A DNA stretch of 64,000 nucleotides, taken from assembly GCA_002077045.2 (NCBI GenBank), contig KZ111152.1, positions 659,380 through 723,379 on the forward strand, written 5' to 3'. Numbering within the stretch: the stretch's first letter is position 1; each line of letters starts with the position of its first letter. The translations under genes were made by a program, and so were the position numbers. The notes beneath the pieces are model-generated. The model saw only the letters and a list, made by a program, of their open reading frames with translations, made no database searches and had not been told where the DNA came from. Positions 32,701-43,314 of the stretch are shown piece after piece. The stretch is from Rachicladosporium sp. CCFEE 5018 (lineage: Eukaryota > Ascomycota > Dothideomycetes > Cladosporiales > Cladosporiaceae).

Positions 32701-33454
32701 CGCTCTCGTCCAACTGGGAATACAGTGCCCAGGCTTGAGACGTGGTCTCCAGACCTGTCGAGGGAGCTCCATCATCCGAGTCGCGTCGCGCCTTTGCGAG
32801 CAAACGCTTAAGCTGGCGCAATGCAGGTAGACCTTGTCCGTCGGACTCTGCGATCTCTCCAGGGAAGTCTGAAAAGCTGCCGTCATCGTCCGTCTCGGCG
32901 TGATTCGTGAATGCATTCACATCAAGGGGAATATTTGGTTGTGGAGCCTTGTCTCGTTCGATCTCGATCGCAGACTCGTCTTCCAGTAGACTTGCTAGGT
33001 CTCGGCCTCCAAGTTCGCCGGCGTTGCTCAAACTCGGTGTATATGTGCTCGTCGAAGCACTGCCTCGAGACGCGAAGCCACGCGATCGCTGGATAGGAAC
33101 TCTTCTCGTCTCACGGCGTTGCCGAGTACGGCTCCCGTCCGATATCAATTGCAGCATTGTGAGCGCCTGTGGCGGGTACAGAAAGTCAAGAAATTGTGAC
33201 TTTTCTGCCACTGCCGAGTCCGCCCCATGTATACGAGGACTAGCAGCGACTCTCATTGAAGTTGCTAGTCTGCCTCCGCTGCTATCGCCCGCACCCGGCC
33301 GCGGCGCAGTGGGCGTCCATGTCCCAGGAGAGCAGTCGCCGCTCCCATGGCTCGAGAATGTCGACTGCAGCAGCCGAGTGCTCCGCGATGGGCGTGCAGA
33401 TCTGAGAGACAGCTTTACTCCAGTGTCGACGCATGTCGTTGCGAGCTCTAGCAT
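29750..33454 (-). CDS. mitochondrial PPR protein, Pet309/Cya5-like, version 2
   Basis: Single exon of 1,234 aa from ATG 33454, the start equivalent to version 1. An in-frame extension upstream to 33550 lacks an ATG and is not homologous coding. Same architecture as version 1: Arg/Ser-rich presequence, FLDFLYPPQAL block, then many PPR-like hairpins to the C terminus, which is one Ser shorter. Differences from version 1 are scattered and mostly conservative (for example Ser to Asn or Val to Ile), with no stop or frameshift over 3.7 kb. Both versions are therefore likely functional. It lies in a divergent pair with the broken transporter. Confidence 0.8.
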   Translation of the reverse strand: MLELATTCVDTGVKLSLRSARPSRSTRLLQSTFSSHGSGDCSPGTWTPTAPRPGAGDSSGGRLATSMRVAASPRIHGADSAVAEKSQFLDFLYPPQALTMLQLISDGSRTRQRRETRRVPIQRSRGFASRGSASTSTYTPSLSNAGELGGRDLASLLEDESAIEIERDKAPQPNIPLDVNAFTNHAETDDDGSFSDFPGEIAESDGQGLPALRQLKRLLAKARRDSDDGAPSTGLETTSQAWALYSQLDESDRNDLLTKEMLLTWLSTQENEAAEAHGLEVYNAIPPQHRSVGVYKAATGMFVRCHLLGLAEQAHEEALARLHNGIVVSGHLCKIALEQNMWDLAFKVKQQLDHRFQDSAVTQAMMLSTFWRDVATLPMLFDKAMELAKHMLLRYKSDVPSSEFNLFCQSLFKTALREELVIKNVDKAKPSAALISAMGGRTMRYMLGYFKQDEQETVVLFKELILAILKPESGIPYANAHKIVSFMYSRYRKRDGVAPSRAMLGLLQRGLINATDELGGFTIQNDGRGIHLHNIEKDWVKFYGKIGRTALVRFMKAWAGRGRPDRVQYYWQLLQSGYPDIKQQVDALWALIYVHARRADVKEARKAFDIIVQLTRLHTAIVPVAERRKIWAVLLHAYSRADDLDGAVDTLQQFMQLGDDEPNQYIFHPVLEMYALRGDVESVQGLLQQFDTLGSENRSTALYGSLMTAHINDNDINSAVTVLEEAVTKQRKGEIEGQLTGCFNILLTAFAIRREIDSTMRVYRRMRAENVSLDADSYGALMLALTLYQQTASAHQILSNVMPKNNMRPTAFHYAIVMTGYINQKKPREALDLHRHMKRLSVRPSTSSNLAYLKARAISERAETTIATPDGIAGDASLSQTIRAFKSMSDADISAPHAARQPQNVSLRDYSSVEAMYYGQLIAAHGTRQCFSAVQELVRQFKQAVTIKESKDSVKPELPVVVLNALMITHQGMQAWDEVDACWKLAKEQADIVTAFRAPPTLIPLSDEPGSLNDLSLPALGDATPAASVVRRVDHSKPALMKAEHAPALRHILSTTVRRYLSALFSQGRYIDMVSTVAGLLREGYMLDNRTWNIFISNLVRRERPLALLAFRLTERYLIPSFPGWAKRASHKPTQATQKQGLSYINARYLSPQQLMPQYQTLVILASALLKLRRLEAVGVTPIAVSEEDAAVEKFVGTAELIRKYAPRTLFAVQNMPSVDDNVQRKWLKGERRS

Positions 33455-34630
33455 GCCACTCCGGAAGAGCCAGATGGGAGTGCTGCACCACCACCGAGAG
33501 CAGTCTATGGGCCGACTTTGGAGTGTACCATGCCACGCGCAATTAAGCAAAGTACAGCGCTACAGCTCCCGAGTCACTACGCCGCATTAATTGAAGGGAA
33601 CGAGTGTATGATGTTGCGAGTCAAAGAGATGGAGGTGAATGTCACAACCCTGTAGATTATTTGGATTCCCTTCATGACGATGTTCACTTTATCAGGCATC
33701 TGTAAGGCATCAGCATTGAGCTCCCCCGAACTCCGCAGAGCCTCAGCGACCTTATCGACGACGACGTGGTTGGTGGCAGCGATACCAACATCTCGAGTCA
33801 CACTAGACCATAGCGGGCAGTACTCCGCTTATAATCTACGACCTGCTGCTTTGATCGACGTCGATGACCAGGCCAATCGCCTCTGATCGGGTGACATGAC
33901 TGACCCCCCCACCACGCAGATGAGTTCTACGCGCCACAGCCGCCAGAGCGGGTACCTCTTAGAATGACTTTGGCTGTGGCACAGGTCACTGGTTTGTGAG
34001 ATCATTCGTCTTCCCATGTTCCATGACTTCTACTTCTACCTCACCGCGACACTTCTGCGCAACCCACGCACTGATATCGGCGCTCCCTCTATGAAGCCAC
34101 AGTCGGTCTGTCCCAAGCACCTCGCGCGCCCAGGTCGTTCGCTTTCCAAGGTTGTTCGAAGCTGCTGGGCGGCTAGAATCGGGAAGCAGGCAGCTCTGCA
34201 GACGGTAGATGGCTGCTGTGTCTTGAGGTGGCCACATTGCTCTTTTCTCGTCATCTTCGGTACTATACCAACCAGCCTGCTTCTCTGGCACAGTAGAGCA
34301 CATAGTGATCAATACCTGCCAGCTAGCAGCCCGGTTACATGTGTGTAGCAAAACTAGCTCTTCCAGGTTGGTTGGCAAGCTGTGTCTCTGCACTGAAGCT
34401 TGGGCGACATTCTACATCACCCTGCGGATTTCATGCGTCAGCACCTCATCCCATGCCCACGTGCGGCATATTCCTGCATAGTGAAGCTCTGTGCGGCGGT
34501 GCAACACCGCTATATCTTCTCGAGCTTCCCGAGTGGTAGGCAAGCATCGTTTTCAATTTCGTCCTGCGTTGAAGCGTAGTCCATACATTCTTACCCTTTC
34601 CACTGGCCGTACACGAGACAACCAGCCAAC
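33455..34630. promoter_or_regulatory. divergent promoter region PPR / transporter, version 2
   Basis: 1,176 bp, matching 20552-21727 with scattered substitutions and compensating small indels. No coding sequence assigned. Confidence 0.45.
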
Positions 34631-36245
34631 ATGGAGAAAGTGAAGAGCTTCTTCTATGACAAGAAGCAGCAGGTGAGCTTCGATACAACATTGTCGGTGG
34701 TGCTGTAGGATATGTGTCTAACAGTCGTGCAGGTGGTGCTGTTCTCGTCCACCGCGATTGCCCTCTATGGCTACGATCAGGGCATGATGTCCTTAATCAA
34801 CACGAATCAGGACTACCTAAAGACCATGGGAATAGCTGAGGAAGATCCGCAAGTCGGAGTCATAGTCTCGGTCTACTACCTAGGATGTGCCATTGGAGCC
34901 GTACTGTTCTCGCTGCTGGCAGATAAAAGAGGGAGGAAGCCTGCTCTGTTCGGGTGCTTGACGGTGGCCTCTATCGGAAATCTGATCATGTTCCTCGCTG
35001 GGATTGGCAACACCCCTGGCGCAAGGATTGTGATGTATATTGGCCGAGTCGTCATGGGTTTGGGCGTCGGTGGGGTAGATTCAGTTGTACCTATCTACAG
35101 CTCTGAGTTGTCCTCTGACGATGCTCGGGGCAAGGCTATGGCGCAGGAATTCCAATGGAACATCTTCGGGCTCAATGTAGCATTCGCATTGAACTTACTC
35201 GTCACGATACACCTTGGCAAGACTAACCAGTGGGCCTGGAGGATACCGATCATTGCGATGCAGATTTACCCTGTCGGACTGCTGCTTTTCATTGAGCGGC
35301 TTCCCGAATCTCCGCGCTGGTTCATCTTCCATGAGAGGGAAGAAGACGCAAAGAAGAGCCTACAATTTATCTCTGGCGAGGACAAAGTCGACAACGAACT
35401 CAAAGAGCTCATCGAGAGCCATGAGCAGGAGAGTGAAAGGTGGAACTGTTGGCTACATCGACATGCTCACCCCAGGCCACCCGCAATTTCACCCAACCAT
35501 GGTCACCATCATGGGCCAAGTCAATCAAGCACTTACCGGCTACGGTGCCATCTCAGTCTATGGCCCTCAGATCTTCGAGCTGCTAGGCTATGACACACGC
35601 ACTTCGGAATACTTGACTCAGGGCAATTACGTCTCATACTTCATACTCATGACTTTCGCCTGGCTCTTGATCGATGCTGTCGGTCGCCGTTCAATCATGA
35701 TCGCTGGCTCTGCTACGATGATCGTCTGCTTTGGACTCTTGACGGTGTTCGGGTGGCTCGCTGCCGACTCGGATAAGTACGGAATACCGGTTCAAGCCGT
35801 CGCCATACCGGGGATTGTCTTCCTTTTCGTCGCCACAGGTGCCTTTGGCATTGGATGGCTTGCTACACCGTGGTTACTGCCTACGGAATACTATCCAACG
35901 ACAGCTAGAGCACAGGGAACTGCTATCTCTGTCATCGTTTGGGGTTTCATGAACTTCGTGGTGACTCTTATGACCCCAATCCTCTTCAACAACCTCAAGT
36001 ACATCCTCTTCCTGGTCTTCGCAGGCACGAACCTCTTCGCTGGAGTCTGGACCTACTTCTATCAACCCGAGACTGGCGGGAGACCGTTCGAGGACAATAT
36101 CGAGTTCTTCGAGAAGGCTGGCGAGCAGGGCACCTGGAGAGTCGCCAAAGTCGCAGACGGCAAGTTCAAGAAGATGCCCTACCCCAAAGGCGAGGATGGA
36201 GAGAGCCAGCCTTTGTTGGCCAGAGTGCAAGATCAGCTCGGTTGA
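34631..36245 (+). pseudogene. MFS sugar-porter-type transporter, version 2, +1 frameshift
   Basis: Exon 1 34631-34672, intron 34673-34732, exon 2 34733-36245. The reading frame is normal to about residue 248 (HEQESE) and then shifts at GTGAAAGGTGG (35434-35444); version 1 has one base fewer there. The first frame ends at 35591-35593 (about 300 aa). The conserved protein resumes in the next frame at GGTVGYIDML and runs to TGA at 36243-36245. Removing the extra base gives 1,554 coding nt, the same as version 1 read through its stop. The 3' half has no other lesion: PTEYYPTTARAQGTA is complete and has Gln where version 1 has the stop. Helices 7-12 would be lost. The lesion is probably real, but a single-base indel could also be an assembly error. 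Confidence 0.82.
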
Positions 36246-36570
36246 GCGTGTTAGACAAGTTATGCAAGGACTCCAAGCTGCAGGTGTCACTTTGGGAATA
36301 GATCACGGTCTACTTTGGGTGAAACTACGTGAGCTACATGTCAGACATAGTCATTACATCCGAGAACGACAATGGACTGCTATTTGTTTCCAGTTGTCCA
36401 CTCATCGCGTCCGCGCTGTCGCGATTATATTCGTGCACTCCAATAAAGTTTGATAATGAGCGGGCCATCCCGCAGCAGATGAAGCTCGGACTCCATCTCG
36501 ACTTTCTAACGACAAACACCCATAGTCGCATTGTATAGCTGTCTTACAAAGCACACATTATTCGCCCATC
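36246..36570. other. intergenic spacer, version 2
   Basis: 325 bp equivalent of 23342-23667; the central part is strongly diverged or replaced between the two versions, while the 100 bp before FMP46 is nearly the same. Confidence 0.4.
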
Positions 36571-37299
36571 ATGTCTCTCTTCCGCAACCTCTTCAAGGAA
36601 GTCAGTACATTCCCTCTCGCCACTGGGTCTTGCCACAATCCTCGTTACCCATCTGCAAAGACCGAACGTGTGCAAGTGCTGATCAGTCACAGGGCGCCCG
36701 CAGAGATGTCATCACGCTGTTCCACAGCCCGTCGAATGCAGCCTCGATGCGAGCTCATGCGCTTCTGAAGCAGACTGCTGCTGCCGCAAGCTCGACCGCT
36801 ACCGAGGATCAGGCTAGCGATCATTCGAAGCAGAGCAAGGTGGAGAGGGAGTTCGATCTGGGTAAGCCTACATTGCTGGGGGAGAGGCGTCAAGACAGGA
36901 TGATGCTGCCATGTCAATGATACGAAGTAGCGTTGAATTTGGCGGAGATGGTAGACATGGCTGACATTCACCATCGCAGACATTCAAGAAGCACTCCCTA
37001 CGAGCGATCAGCTACACAATATACTTGCGTTCCTTGGACCTTCGAGTCTTGGAAGCGCAGTGAAGGATGCGACAAGTCTAGAGGATGCGGAGAAGAAGTT
37101 TAGGGCTAGCGAGTCGTCGTTTGTGAGACCGATCACAGTAGACTGGGAGAACGGAAAGGCTGGTGAGTTCACTGCACGACTTGTGAGAGGACGAGAGCGT
37201 GCGAGCGCATGCTTCACGGAGACTAGCTTCTGACATCACGTAGTGGTCGGCGATTCGGAAAGCGAGATTCTCAGGCTCGTTCGAGCACTGGAGAAGTAG
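36571..37299 (+). CDS. FMP46: Fmp46-like mitochondrial thioredoxin-fold protein, version 2
   Basis: Four exons at a constant offset of 12,903 from version 1: 36571-36600, 36693-36861, 36980-37162 and 37244-37299; 145 aa. All splice sites (GTCAGT, GTAAGC, GTGAGT donors; CACAG, CGCAG, GTAG acceptors) are kept. Substitutions include Val to Ile in DIQEAL and Lys to Arg near the C terminus. Cysteine is absent here too. Conservation of all three introns and the frame supports a functional gene. Confidence 0.85.
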
Positions 37300-38049
37300 T
37301 GTGAAGCGCAAGGATGGGATGTGAAAGCGGCTATCGACGAGGATGATTCTGAAGAAGCGTGAGAGGCACCGCTGATTTTGAGGTGTCGTTGTACAAAAAG
37401 CAAGGTGTAAGATACTCGCCTCTCAATTGCTGTCGAAGGCCAACGTAGTACATCTGAGAAGCGGGCCGAAGGCGGAGAATGTGCACGATTGTCGAGTTTA
37501 GTAAGTATATTCGCAAAAGCGCTAATCTCCAAGGTGCTCACCATGTTCACGCGCTGGCATACACTTTGTGTGCCCGTTCGATGTCTCGGGAGTATGCATC
37601 GCTGCGGGCAAACGAAGAAAGCCGCACCCTACCAGATGATGGTGGGAAGTCGGTGTAGGTGAGTGACGATGTCTTTGTGCTGACTGCAGGACGCTTTCAC
37701 ATGAAGAAAGCGACAGAACGTGAAGATGCTGGTCTGTCTTGCTCTGCCTTGTGATTCGGATCTGTCCGCGCCGACGAAGGGTTGACACCCACTCGCGCCT
37801 TCCCGACACTCCAAGTCGTACTTGCCTTCCCCCAACGACGCTACGCAACTTCCTCTTCGCTAAGCTTGGCCACCGCGAGGCTGTCACATCGATTCCCGCC
37901 GCACCGCACGAATCTGACAACACAGCACTCACTCCACGCCAACACCATCCTTCGACGATCTCGCATGGGCTCTTCCACCCACTGACCTCCGACATTGTTA
38001 CACTCACTCACTGTCAGCCCTTCTGCTCAAAGGAGCAAAATCTCTCGTC
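37300..38049. promoter_or_regulatory. intergenic region and leader of the RRM-like gene, version 2
   Basis: 750 bp equivalent of 24397-25146, with scattered substitutions and no assignable coding sequence. Confidence 0.45.
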
Positions 38050-41000
38050 ATGGCGGAGTCCACCGCAAACGCAGATCAGCCTGCTCCACCTGCACCCCCA
38101 ACGATCGTGGTCGAAGGCCCTGCCGGTGATGGCGAGGCGCATCAAGCTTCGTCCACATCTCCCTCAACAGCAGTAGCTGAGTCGCCGACATATGAATTTC
38201 CCGATTGTATCATCGCCTCTAGCAATCGCTACACTGACCTGCGCCCATACTGCGATCGCATCTGGGCCGCTCGACCGGAATACTGGGGTGAGGTCCTGCC
38301 CTGGGACTTCCCCAAGACCGGCATCAAGGATGACGAGGAGGTTTTCCTCCGCCAACACTTCGACCAGACTGAAATCCACATGCAAGGTGGCGCTCACGGT
38401 GCTGGTCTAGGCTTCCGTTTCCTTGGCCAAGTCTGGTGGAGCATTGCTTTATACAACGCTGAGACTCTTGCCCCTGCTATTGCTACTGCTTGGTGGAAGC
38501 AAGAGGAGCATATGAGCTGGCGCAAGAACCCCAAGATGCTTGCTGCCATTTGCAGCAGAGATGTCAACCCTGAGACGTTCTTTCAGCCCGCGGAGTTGAA
38601 TATGTATGGTCCAAAGCTTCGTCATCAGGCGGTTCGTCACATTCAGTACCAGCTTCGGGAGATGGAGGATGCAGAAGGTCTCCATGCCCCACGCGATGTT
38701 TCAGACGCAGAGGCGAAGTTAGAGTCGGCAGAGGTCAAGACCAACTCAGCTGCGACAAGCGCGCCTCGTACCGACAGCCTCCCATCCACTGCTGATGTCG
38801 AAACTGCACTCTCCAACAAGGAGACCGCACAAGCACGGGTCGGCAATGCGCAAGGTAACAAGGCCCAGGGGGCGTCGGTCAAGCCTGCCACGGGCGGCAA
38901 TGCTGGCTCGCGTGTCAACGGGGTGGACCATTTCATAACTCACGTTCCATTGAAGCATGAGCGCATTCGAGTCAACGGAAAGACCCGGCCTATCAGCAGT
39001 GACAAGGGCAGTCGTGCAGGCAAGCAAGCCTACAACGAGCGACAACACAACGGTCCGGCGTTGTACGATCCGGAGAGAAACGCCTTCGAGCCTGTACAGC
39101 CAAGCAATCCAATGATTGGCCGTCAGTACCAGCAAAATGACCAGAACATGCCGCCTATGCGTATGGGATCTGGCTACAATGCTGGCATTGGTGCTAGTAG
39201 TGCATATGCTTCTGGTGGCTCGCAGCCAGTTCCGCTCCATCTCATGGGTCAGGGCGAGTTCCCTACCAACCAGTACGGTGGCTACCAGAAGCAGAACCAG
39301 TTTAGTCAAGTTCCGGGTGGCAACGCAATCTACGCGCTGAGCCAGCAAGATGCTCGCTACTACCAGAACGATGTCTATGGGCAGCAAGCTCCCTCTGTTC
39401 CACCTCGTTACATCGACACGGCAACGCCATCTGACTTCGCTGAGAACTCCAGCAGGCGTGGCGGCGGCAAGAGGCATGCAAGTCAGACCTCACGTGGTGG
39501 TGGTGGTCCCCGTAACTCTACGCGCGGTCGTGGGCGGGCTGGCAGCGACCGGCACTCGTCATACGACAGCAACTTCAATGGTGGTCGTAACGTCAGCATG
39601 CCTTACAGCGATAACCCGGGCCCGCACGCACTTGACAAGAACCGCCAGCCGAGCCGGGGTGCCAGTAATGACTGGTGGAATGGACCTGTGAGGCCCGACT
39701 ACGAGTCTTTCGGCGCCCCGGGGCTTGGCTACAACATACTACCCACGCATGATCAGTCGTCGCCGCGCATTCAGCGGTACAATATTCGCACTACTAGCGA
39801 GGACTACAGTGTGGGCGGACAGCCATATTATCCTCAGGCGCAACACAATGCTGATCCTCGAACACCGCTAGATCTACTGGAGTCTGGCCTTCTATGTGGA
39901 GAGAAGGCACCTGCTCCAGGCTTCGTTATCACCTCAAAATCTATTGGGACTGCTTGTCGGCACGTAATAGATTTGGCTGTCTTCAACATTCCCCCATCTT
40001 GCAGTGACGAGGAGATCTTGATGGCCGTCAAAACAATGGGTAAGGTGACCCCCGCGACGATCAGCCGCAAACTGGGCGCCTCCTACATACTGGAGGCTGT
40101 ACGCAGAGATCACGTCTTTCTGACCCTGCACTCGCACCTCGACGCACTTACCATCTTCGAGCGCGCGGACCAGCTCCATCTCAGAGGTCAAGCCCTCTCA
40201 GTTCGAGTGCCCAAGCGGTACTTTGATATCAAGGACAGGTTTTGTGTCAAATCGCAGCCCGGTATGCATGCCTCTGGTTCGCTGGAAGCATATTACCAGT
40301 GGCGCAGGAATCAGGGTGTCCTGCCTGGCACTCAGGAGAACCTCGTCTCGACTCATGACGCCGGCAGCTCGTCGATACAGCGCAAGCCGAGCTATGCTAT
40401 ACCACCAGTCCCAACCATTAGCGAGGCAGATAATGTCCCTCTGTCAACAGTCCATTCCGAGAACACCACGCCGGCACCCTCGGGTACTACGACGCCTAGG
40501 AAGTCCAAGCCGAAGAAAGACAGGAAGGCCAACGAGGCTCCTCGGGAAGCTGAGAACGCCACTGAAGGCGCTGAAGCTGGTACGCCGCAGACTATGGAGG
40601 CGATATCCGCGTCCGGTTCGACCTCGCAAGTGAGGATCGAGAACGCGAGTACCGCCGCGAGTGAAGTCATTGGCGTGCAGAATACTGAAGTGAAGTCTTC
40701 GGATGCGGCTAAGCTTGAGCCTCGTGTGATCACGGATACCAGCAACAACAACAACACGAAGCAGCATTCAAACACTACTTTACAGTCATCACCGACCGCT
40801 GTTCATCAACCCATCGATCCTTACATTGCCTCGATCGATCCCTCGCTTGCGCCAGCGGCATCTACCCTGATGCCAGTGGCATATCCTGCTCTACCTATCC
40901 CGGCGACAGTGACTGACACTGCAGCGAGCGGCACGGATGAGATCACATCCAAGAAGGACATTCAGCTTGAGGACACCGAGGCTCGCAAGGCAGCTTCCGC

Positions 41001-43314
41001 AGAGCCAGACACCATAGACGACAGCTTCCACACTGCGCAAAACTCGCCGCCTGCATCAGCGACGCGGAACGAAGCAGACCTCACCGTCAATTCGGAGAAG
41101 ACTGTGCAGAGCGAAGGTATGGCAACCAAAGAGACGAGCAAGACCTCACTCGAGCCGACTCCATCGCCGACACCCGCAGCTGTACGCAAGGTTTCGGGTG
41201 CGAGCAAGCGCAATGCGAGTTCTAGCGGATCGATTCCAGCTATCCCCAAGAACGATATTAAACTGCAGAAGTTCTCGAGCGCTGGTCAGCAGAAATCAAT
41301 TGCTGCGCAAGATGTCAAGCGCGAGGCCACTCGCCTCAAGCCTGCTACAGCCAATGAAGAGGTCAGCAGCTTCGAATCCGCCGAGGTGGGTCCTGTTCCA
41401 ACATCGACTACTTCCGTTCCGCCTACGCCCTCCTACGAGACTGCGCCGAGTACTCCTGCATTTCCGGATACTCAGACCACAGCTGCAGACGTGAAGAAAT
41501 CAAAGAACGAGGCTCGGTCAAATGCTAATATGGCGAAGGTGGTCACCACTCATGATAACGTTAAGAAACCCGACGTGGAGAAGACTGCTCTCGTGAAACC
41601 ATCTGCTGTAGCGGAGAAGACGGACGTCGTGAATCAGACCGCTGACGTGGAGAAGATTACCGTGGAGGTTGTGGCAGAGGGAACTGTAGGAGAGGAGGTT
41701 ACGGCAGCAGGAGCTGCGGTCGAGAAGGCTGCGGTGGAGAAGGCTGTCGAAGAGAAGGCTGCAGCGGCGGAGAAGCGCAAAGGACCTAGCCAGACCGAGT
41801 CGCTTAGCATGTTTGGCAAGAAGATCAAGCCAGCCAAGCAGAAGAAGCCGGCGAAGGGCAGGGCATCGATCCGAGGGAAGCCTGCCGAGCTTAGCGTCGA
41901 TGTGGACTTGGCGAACAGTCGTGAGGCTGCGCATGCTAGCATCGCCAGCACCCCGACACTCAAAGGGGATGACTCACCTGAGCAGGCAAAGACAAATGCA
42001 GCGAAGGAGACTGAGGAGGTGGAGTCTTCGAGCACCAACAAGCAAGGCAAGGAGGCGACCGCTGCGAAAGCTGGCGGGGCTAAGGGACAGGATGCCAGTG
42101 CGCCCTCAGCGTCGAACTCGCCACGGAAGCAGAGCATCGCTGCTGATCTTGCCGACAACGTGGGCAAGTATCTCGGTCTCGGCAGCTTTCTCAGCAAAGG
42201 CAAATCAGCCACTAATGTCGATTTCGGCACCAGCGCGGCTTCTCCACTGCCTACCAAATCGACGAATGCTGCACCAGTCGCCATGATGGTGGCCGAGAAG
42301 CCCGCGTCCACTACCACTGCAGCTCCGCAAGTCAGCGAATTCAGCACTCTTCTGCAGGTTCAGGACTTCGACTCCCCATCGACGACCACCAAGAGTCCCG
42401 GTCAGATCGTCTACACTCCCGAATCGAGTCCTGAGGACATCACAGTTGGTCTAGGAGTGTCTATGGCAGGTGCTAGCAGCAGTGGCCTGGCCGCCACTCC
42501 GTCACCCGCCCAGATCGAGAGCATTGACGCTCCTCCCAGCTCGAGCAAGAAGTCCAAGAAGAAGAAAAAGAGGAAAGGTAAGGGGAAAGCCAAGGCTACC
42601 GCGCAGGTGGAGCCGACAGTCGACGACACAGACGCAGAAGACGAGCCGCTGCCCAAGGGCTTCGCGCTCAACGACAACACAGACTGGATGCAGCTCGACC
42701 GTGATGTGGCGCTGTTCGTTACCCGCTCCTACAGTACAGACGAAGGCTCGGCATCTACCTCAGTGCGTAAGCCAAGCAAGTCTGCCGGCGAGAAAGCTCG
42801 CGAGGCCATCGCTGCGAGATCCGCAAGCTCGTCTGGCGCCAATGTCGTTACTGCGCCACACCCGCGTAACCTACGTCTGAAGCGCGCGACGCGGAACGAG
42901 TCGCCAAACTCCGCCTCTTCCACATCATCCTCCGAGGCCGCTCGTGCAGCTTCCCCACCACCCGTGAAGCAACCTGATCGCGCGAGACTTCTGCGCGAGC
43001 AGAATAAATACCTAATCTTAGTAGGCGCAGACCCCGTCAAGCTGAAGCGTCAACAAGAACTCCAGGAAGCCAAGCTCGCCATTCCGGGTTTTGGGGATCA
43101 CAGCAGGATTAATGCGATTGACGATGAGGTGGCGCATAGAGGTCCCGAAGAGCGGAAGAAGTTCCATGATGCGATGAGGGCGATTGAGAAGCCTGGGGAG
43201 GGGTCCAGTAGTGAGAGTATGGATAGTGAGGATGAGGCTGCGGCGAGAGTGCTTGGGGAGATTCAGGAGAAAGGGAGGGTGCTTGGGGAGGTTAGTGAGG
43301 GAGATGAGGAGTAG
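38050..43314 (+). CDS. large low-complexity protein with RRM-like domain, version 2
   Basis: Single exon, 1,754 aa, ATG 38050 to TAG 43312-43314. I do not recognise a named family. Residues about 47-225 are a compact conserved-looking N-terminal region (DCIIASSNRYTDLRPYCDRI, EVLPWDFPKTG, GAGLGFRFLGQVWWSIALYN). Residues about 470-505 are Gly/Arg-rich (GGGGPRNSTRGRGRAGS), as in RNA-binding proteins. Residues about 636-722 resemble an RRM: DLAVFNIPPSCSDEEILMAV as strand 1 and helix 1, VFLTLHSHLDALTIFE, then LRGQALSVRVPKR. The next 900 residues are Ala/Ser/Thr/Lys-rich and probably disordered, with a 3-unit VEKA repeat (41713-41757) and a poly-Lys stretch near residue 1500 that could be a nuclear signal. 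The C terminus (DRARLLREQNKYLILVGADP) is helical. A role in RNA metabolism is inference. Confidence 0.8.
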   Translation: MAESTANADQPAPPAPPTIVVEGPAGDGEAHQASSTSPSTAVAESPTYEFPDCIIASSNRYTDLRPYCDRIWAARPEYWGEVLPWDFPKTGIKDDEEVFLRQHFDQTEIHMQGGAHGAGLGFRFLGQVWWSIALYNAETLAPAIATAWWKQEEHMSWRKNPKMLAAICSRDVNPETFFQPAELNMYGPKLRHQAVRHIQYQLREMEDAEGLHAPRDVSDAEAKLESAEVKTNSAATSAPRTDSLPSTADVETALSNKETAQARVGNAQGNKAQGASVKPATGGNAGSRVNGVDHFITHVPLKHERIRVNGKTRPISSDKGSRAGKQAYNERQHNGPALYDPERNAFEPVQPSNPMIGRQYQQNDQNMPPMRMGSGYNAGIGASSAYASGGSQPVPLHLMGQGEFPTNQYGGYQKQNQFSQVPGGNAIYALSQQDARYYQNDVYGQQAPSVPPRYIDTATPSDFAENSSRRGGGKRHASQTSRGGGGPRNSTRGRGRAGSDRHSSYDSNFNGGRNVSMPYSDNPGPHALDKNRQPSRGASNDWWNGPVRPDYESFGAPGLGYNILPTHDQSSPRIQRYNIRTTSEDYSVGGQPYYPQAQHNADPRTPLDLLESGLLCGEKAPAPGFVITSKSIGTACRHVIDLAVFNIPPSCSDEEILMAVKTMGKVTPATISRKLGASYILEAVRRDHVFLTLHSHLDALTIFERADQLHLRGQALSVRVPKRYFDIKDRFCVKSQPGMHASGSLEAYYQWRRNQGVLPGTQENLVSTHDAGSSSIQRKPSYAIPPVPTISEADNVPLSTVHSENTTPAPSGTTTPRKSKPKKDRKANEAPREAENATEGAEAGTPQTMEAISASGSTSQVRIENASTAASEVIGVQNTEVKSSDAAKLEPRVITDTSNNNNTKQHSNTTLQSSPTAVHQPIDPYIASIDPSLAPAASTLMPVAYPALPIPATVTDTAASGTDEITSKKDIQLEDTEARKAASAEPDTIDDSFHTAQNSPPASATRNEADLTVNSEKTVQSEGMATKETSKTSLEPTPSPTPAAVRKVSGASKRNASSSGSIPAIPKNDIKLQKFSSAGQQKSIAAQDVKREATRLKPATANEEVSSFESAEVGPVPTSTTSVPPTPSYETAPSTPAFPDTQTTAADVKKSKNEARSNANMAKVVTTHDNVKKPDVEKTALVKPSAVAEKTDVVNQTADVEKITVEVVAEGTVGEEVTAAGAAVEKAAVEKAVEEKAAAAEKRKGPSQTESLSMFGKKIKPAKQKKPAKGRASIRGKPAELSVDVDLANSREAAHASIASTPTLKGDDSPEQAKTNAAKETEEVESSSTNKQGKEATAAKAGGAKGQDASAPSASNSPRKQSIAADLADNVGKYLGLGSFLSKGKSATNVDFGTSAASPLPTKSTNAAPVAMMVAEKPASTTTAAPQVSEFSTLLQVQDFDSPSTTTKSPGQIVYTPESSPEDITVGLGVSMAGASSSGLAATPSPAQIESIDAPPSSSKKSKKKKKRKGKGKAKATAQVEPTVDDTDAEDEPLPKGFALNDNTDWMQLDRDVALFVTRSYSTDEGSASTSVRKPSKSAGEKAREAIAARSASSSGANVVTAPHPRNLRLKRATRNESPNSASSTSSSEAARAASPPPVKQPDRARLLREQNKYLILVGADPVKLKRQQELQEAKLAIPGFGDHSRINAIDDEVAHRGPEERKKFHDAMRAIEKPGEGSSSESMDSEDEAAARVLGEIQEKGRVLGEVSEGDEE
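41713..41757 (+). repeat. 15-bp coding minisatellite, three units
   Basis: Three in-frame units of the type GCTGCGGTCGAGAAG encoding AAVEK-like pentapeptides. The other haplotype has eight units at 49343-49462. Confidence 0.9.
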
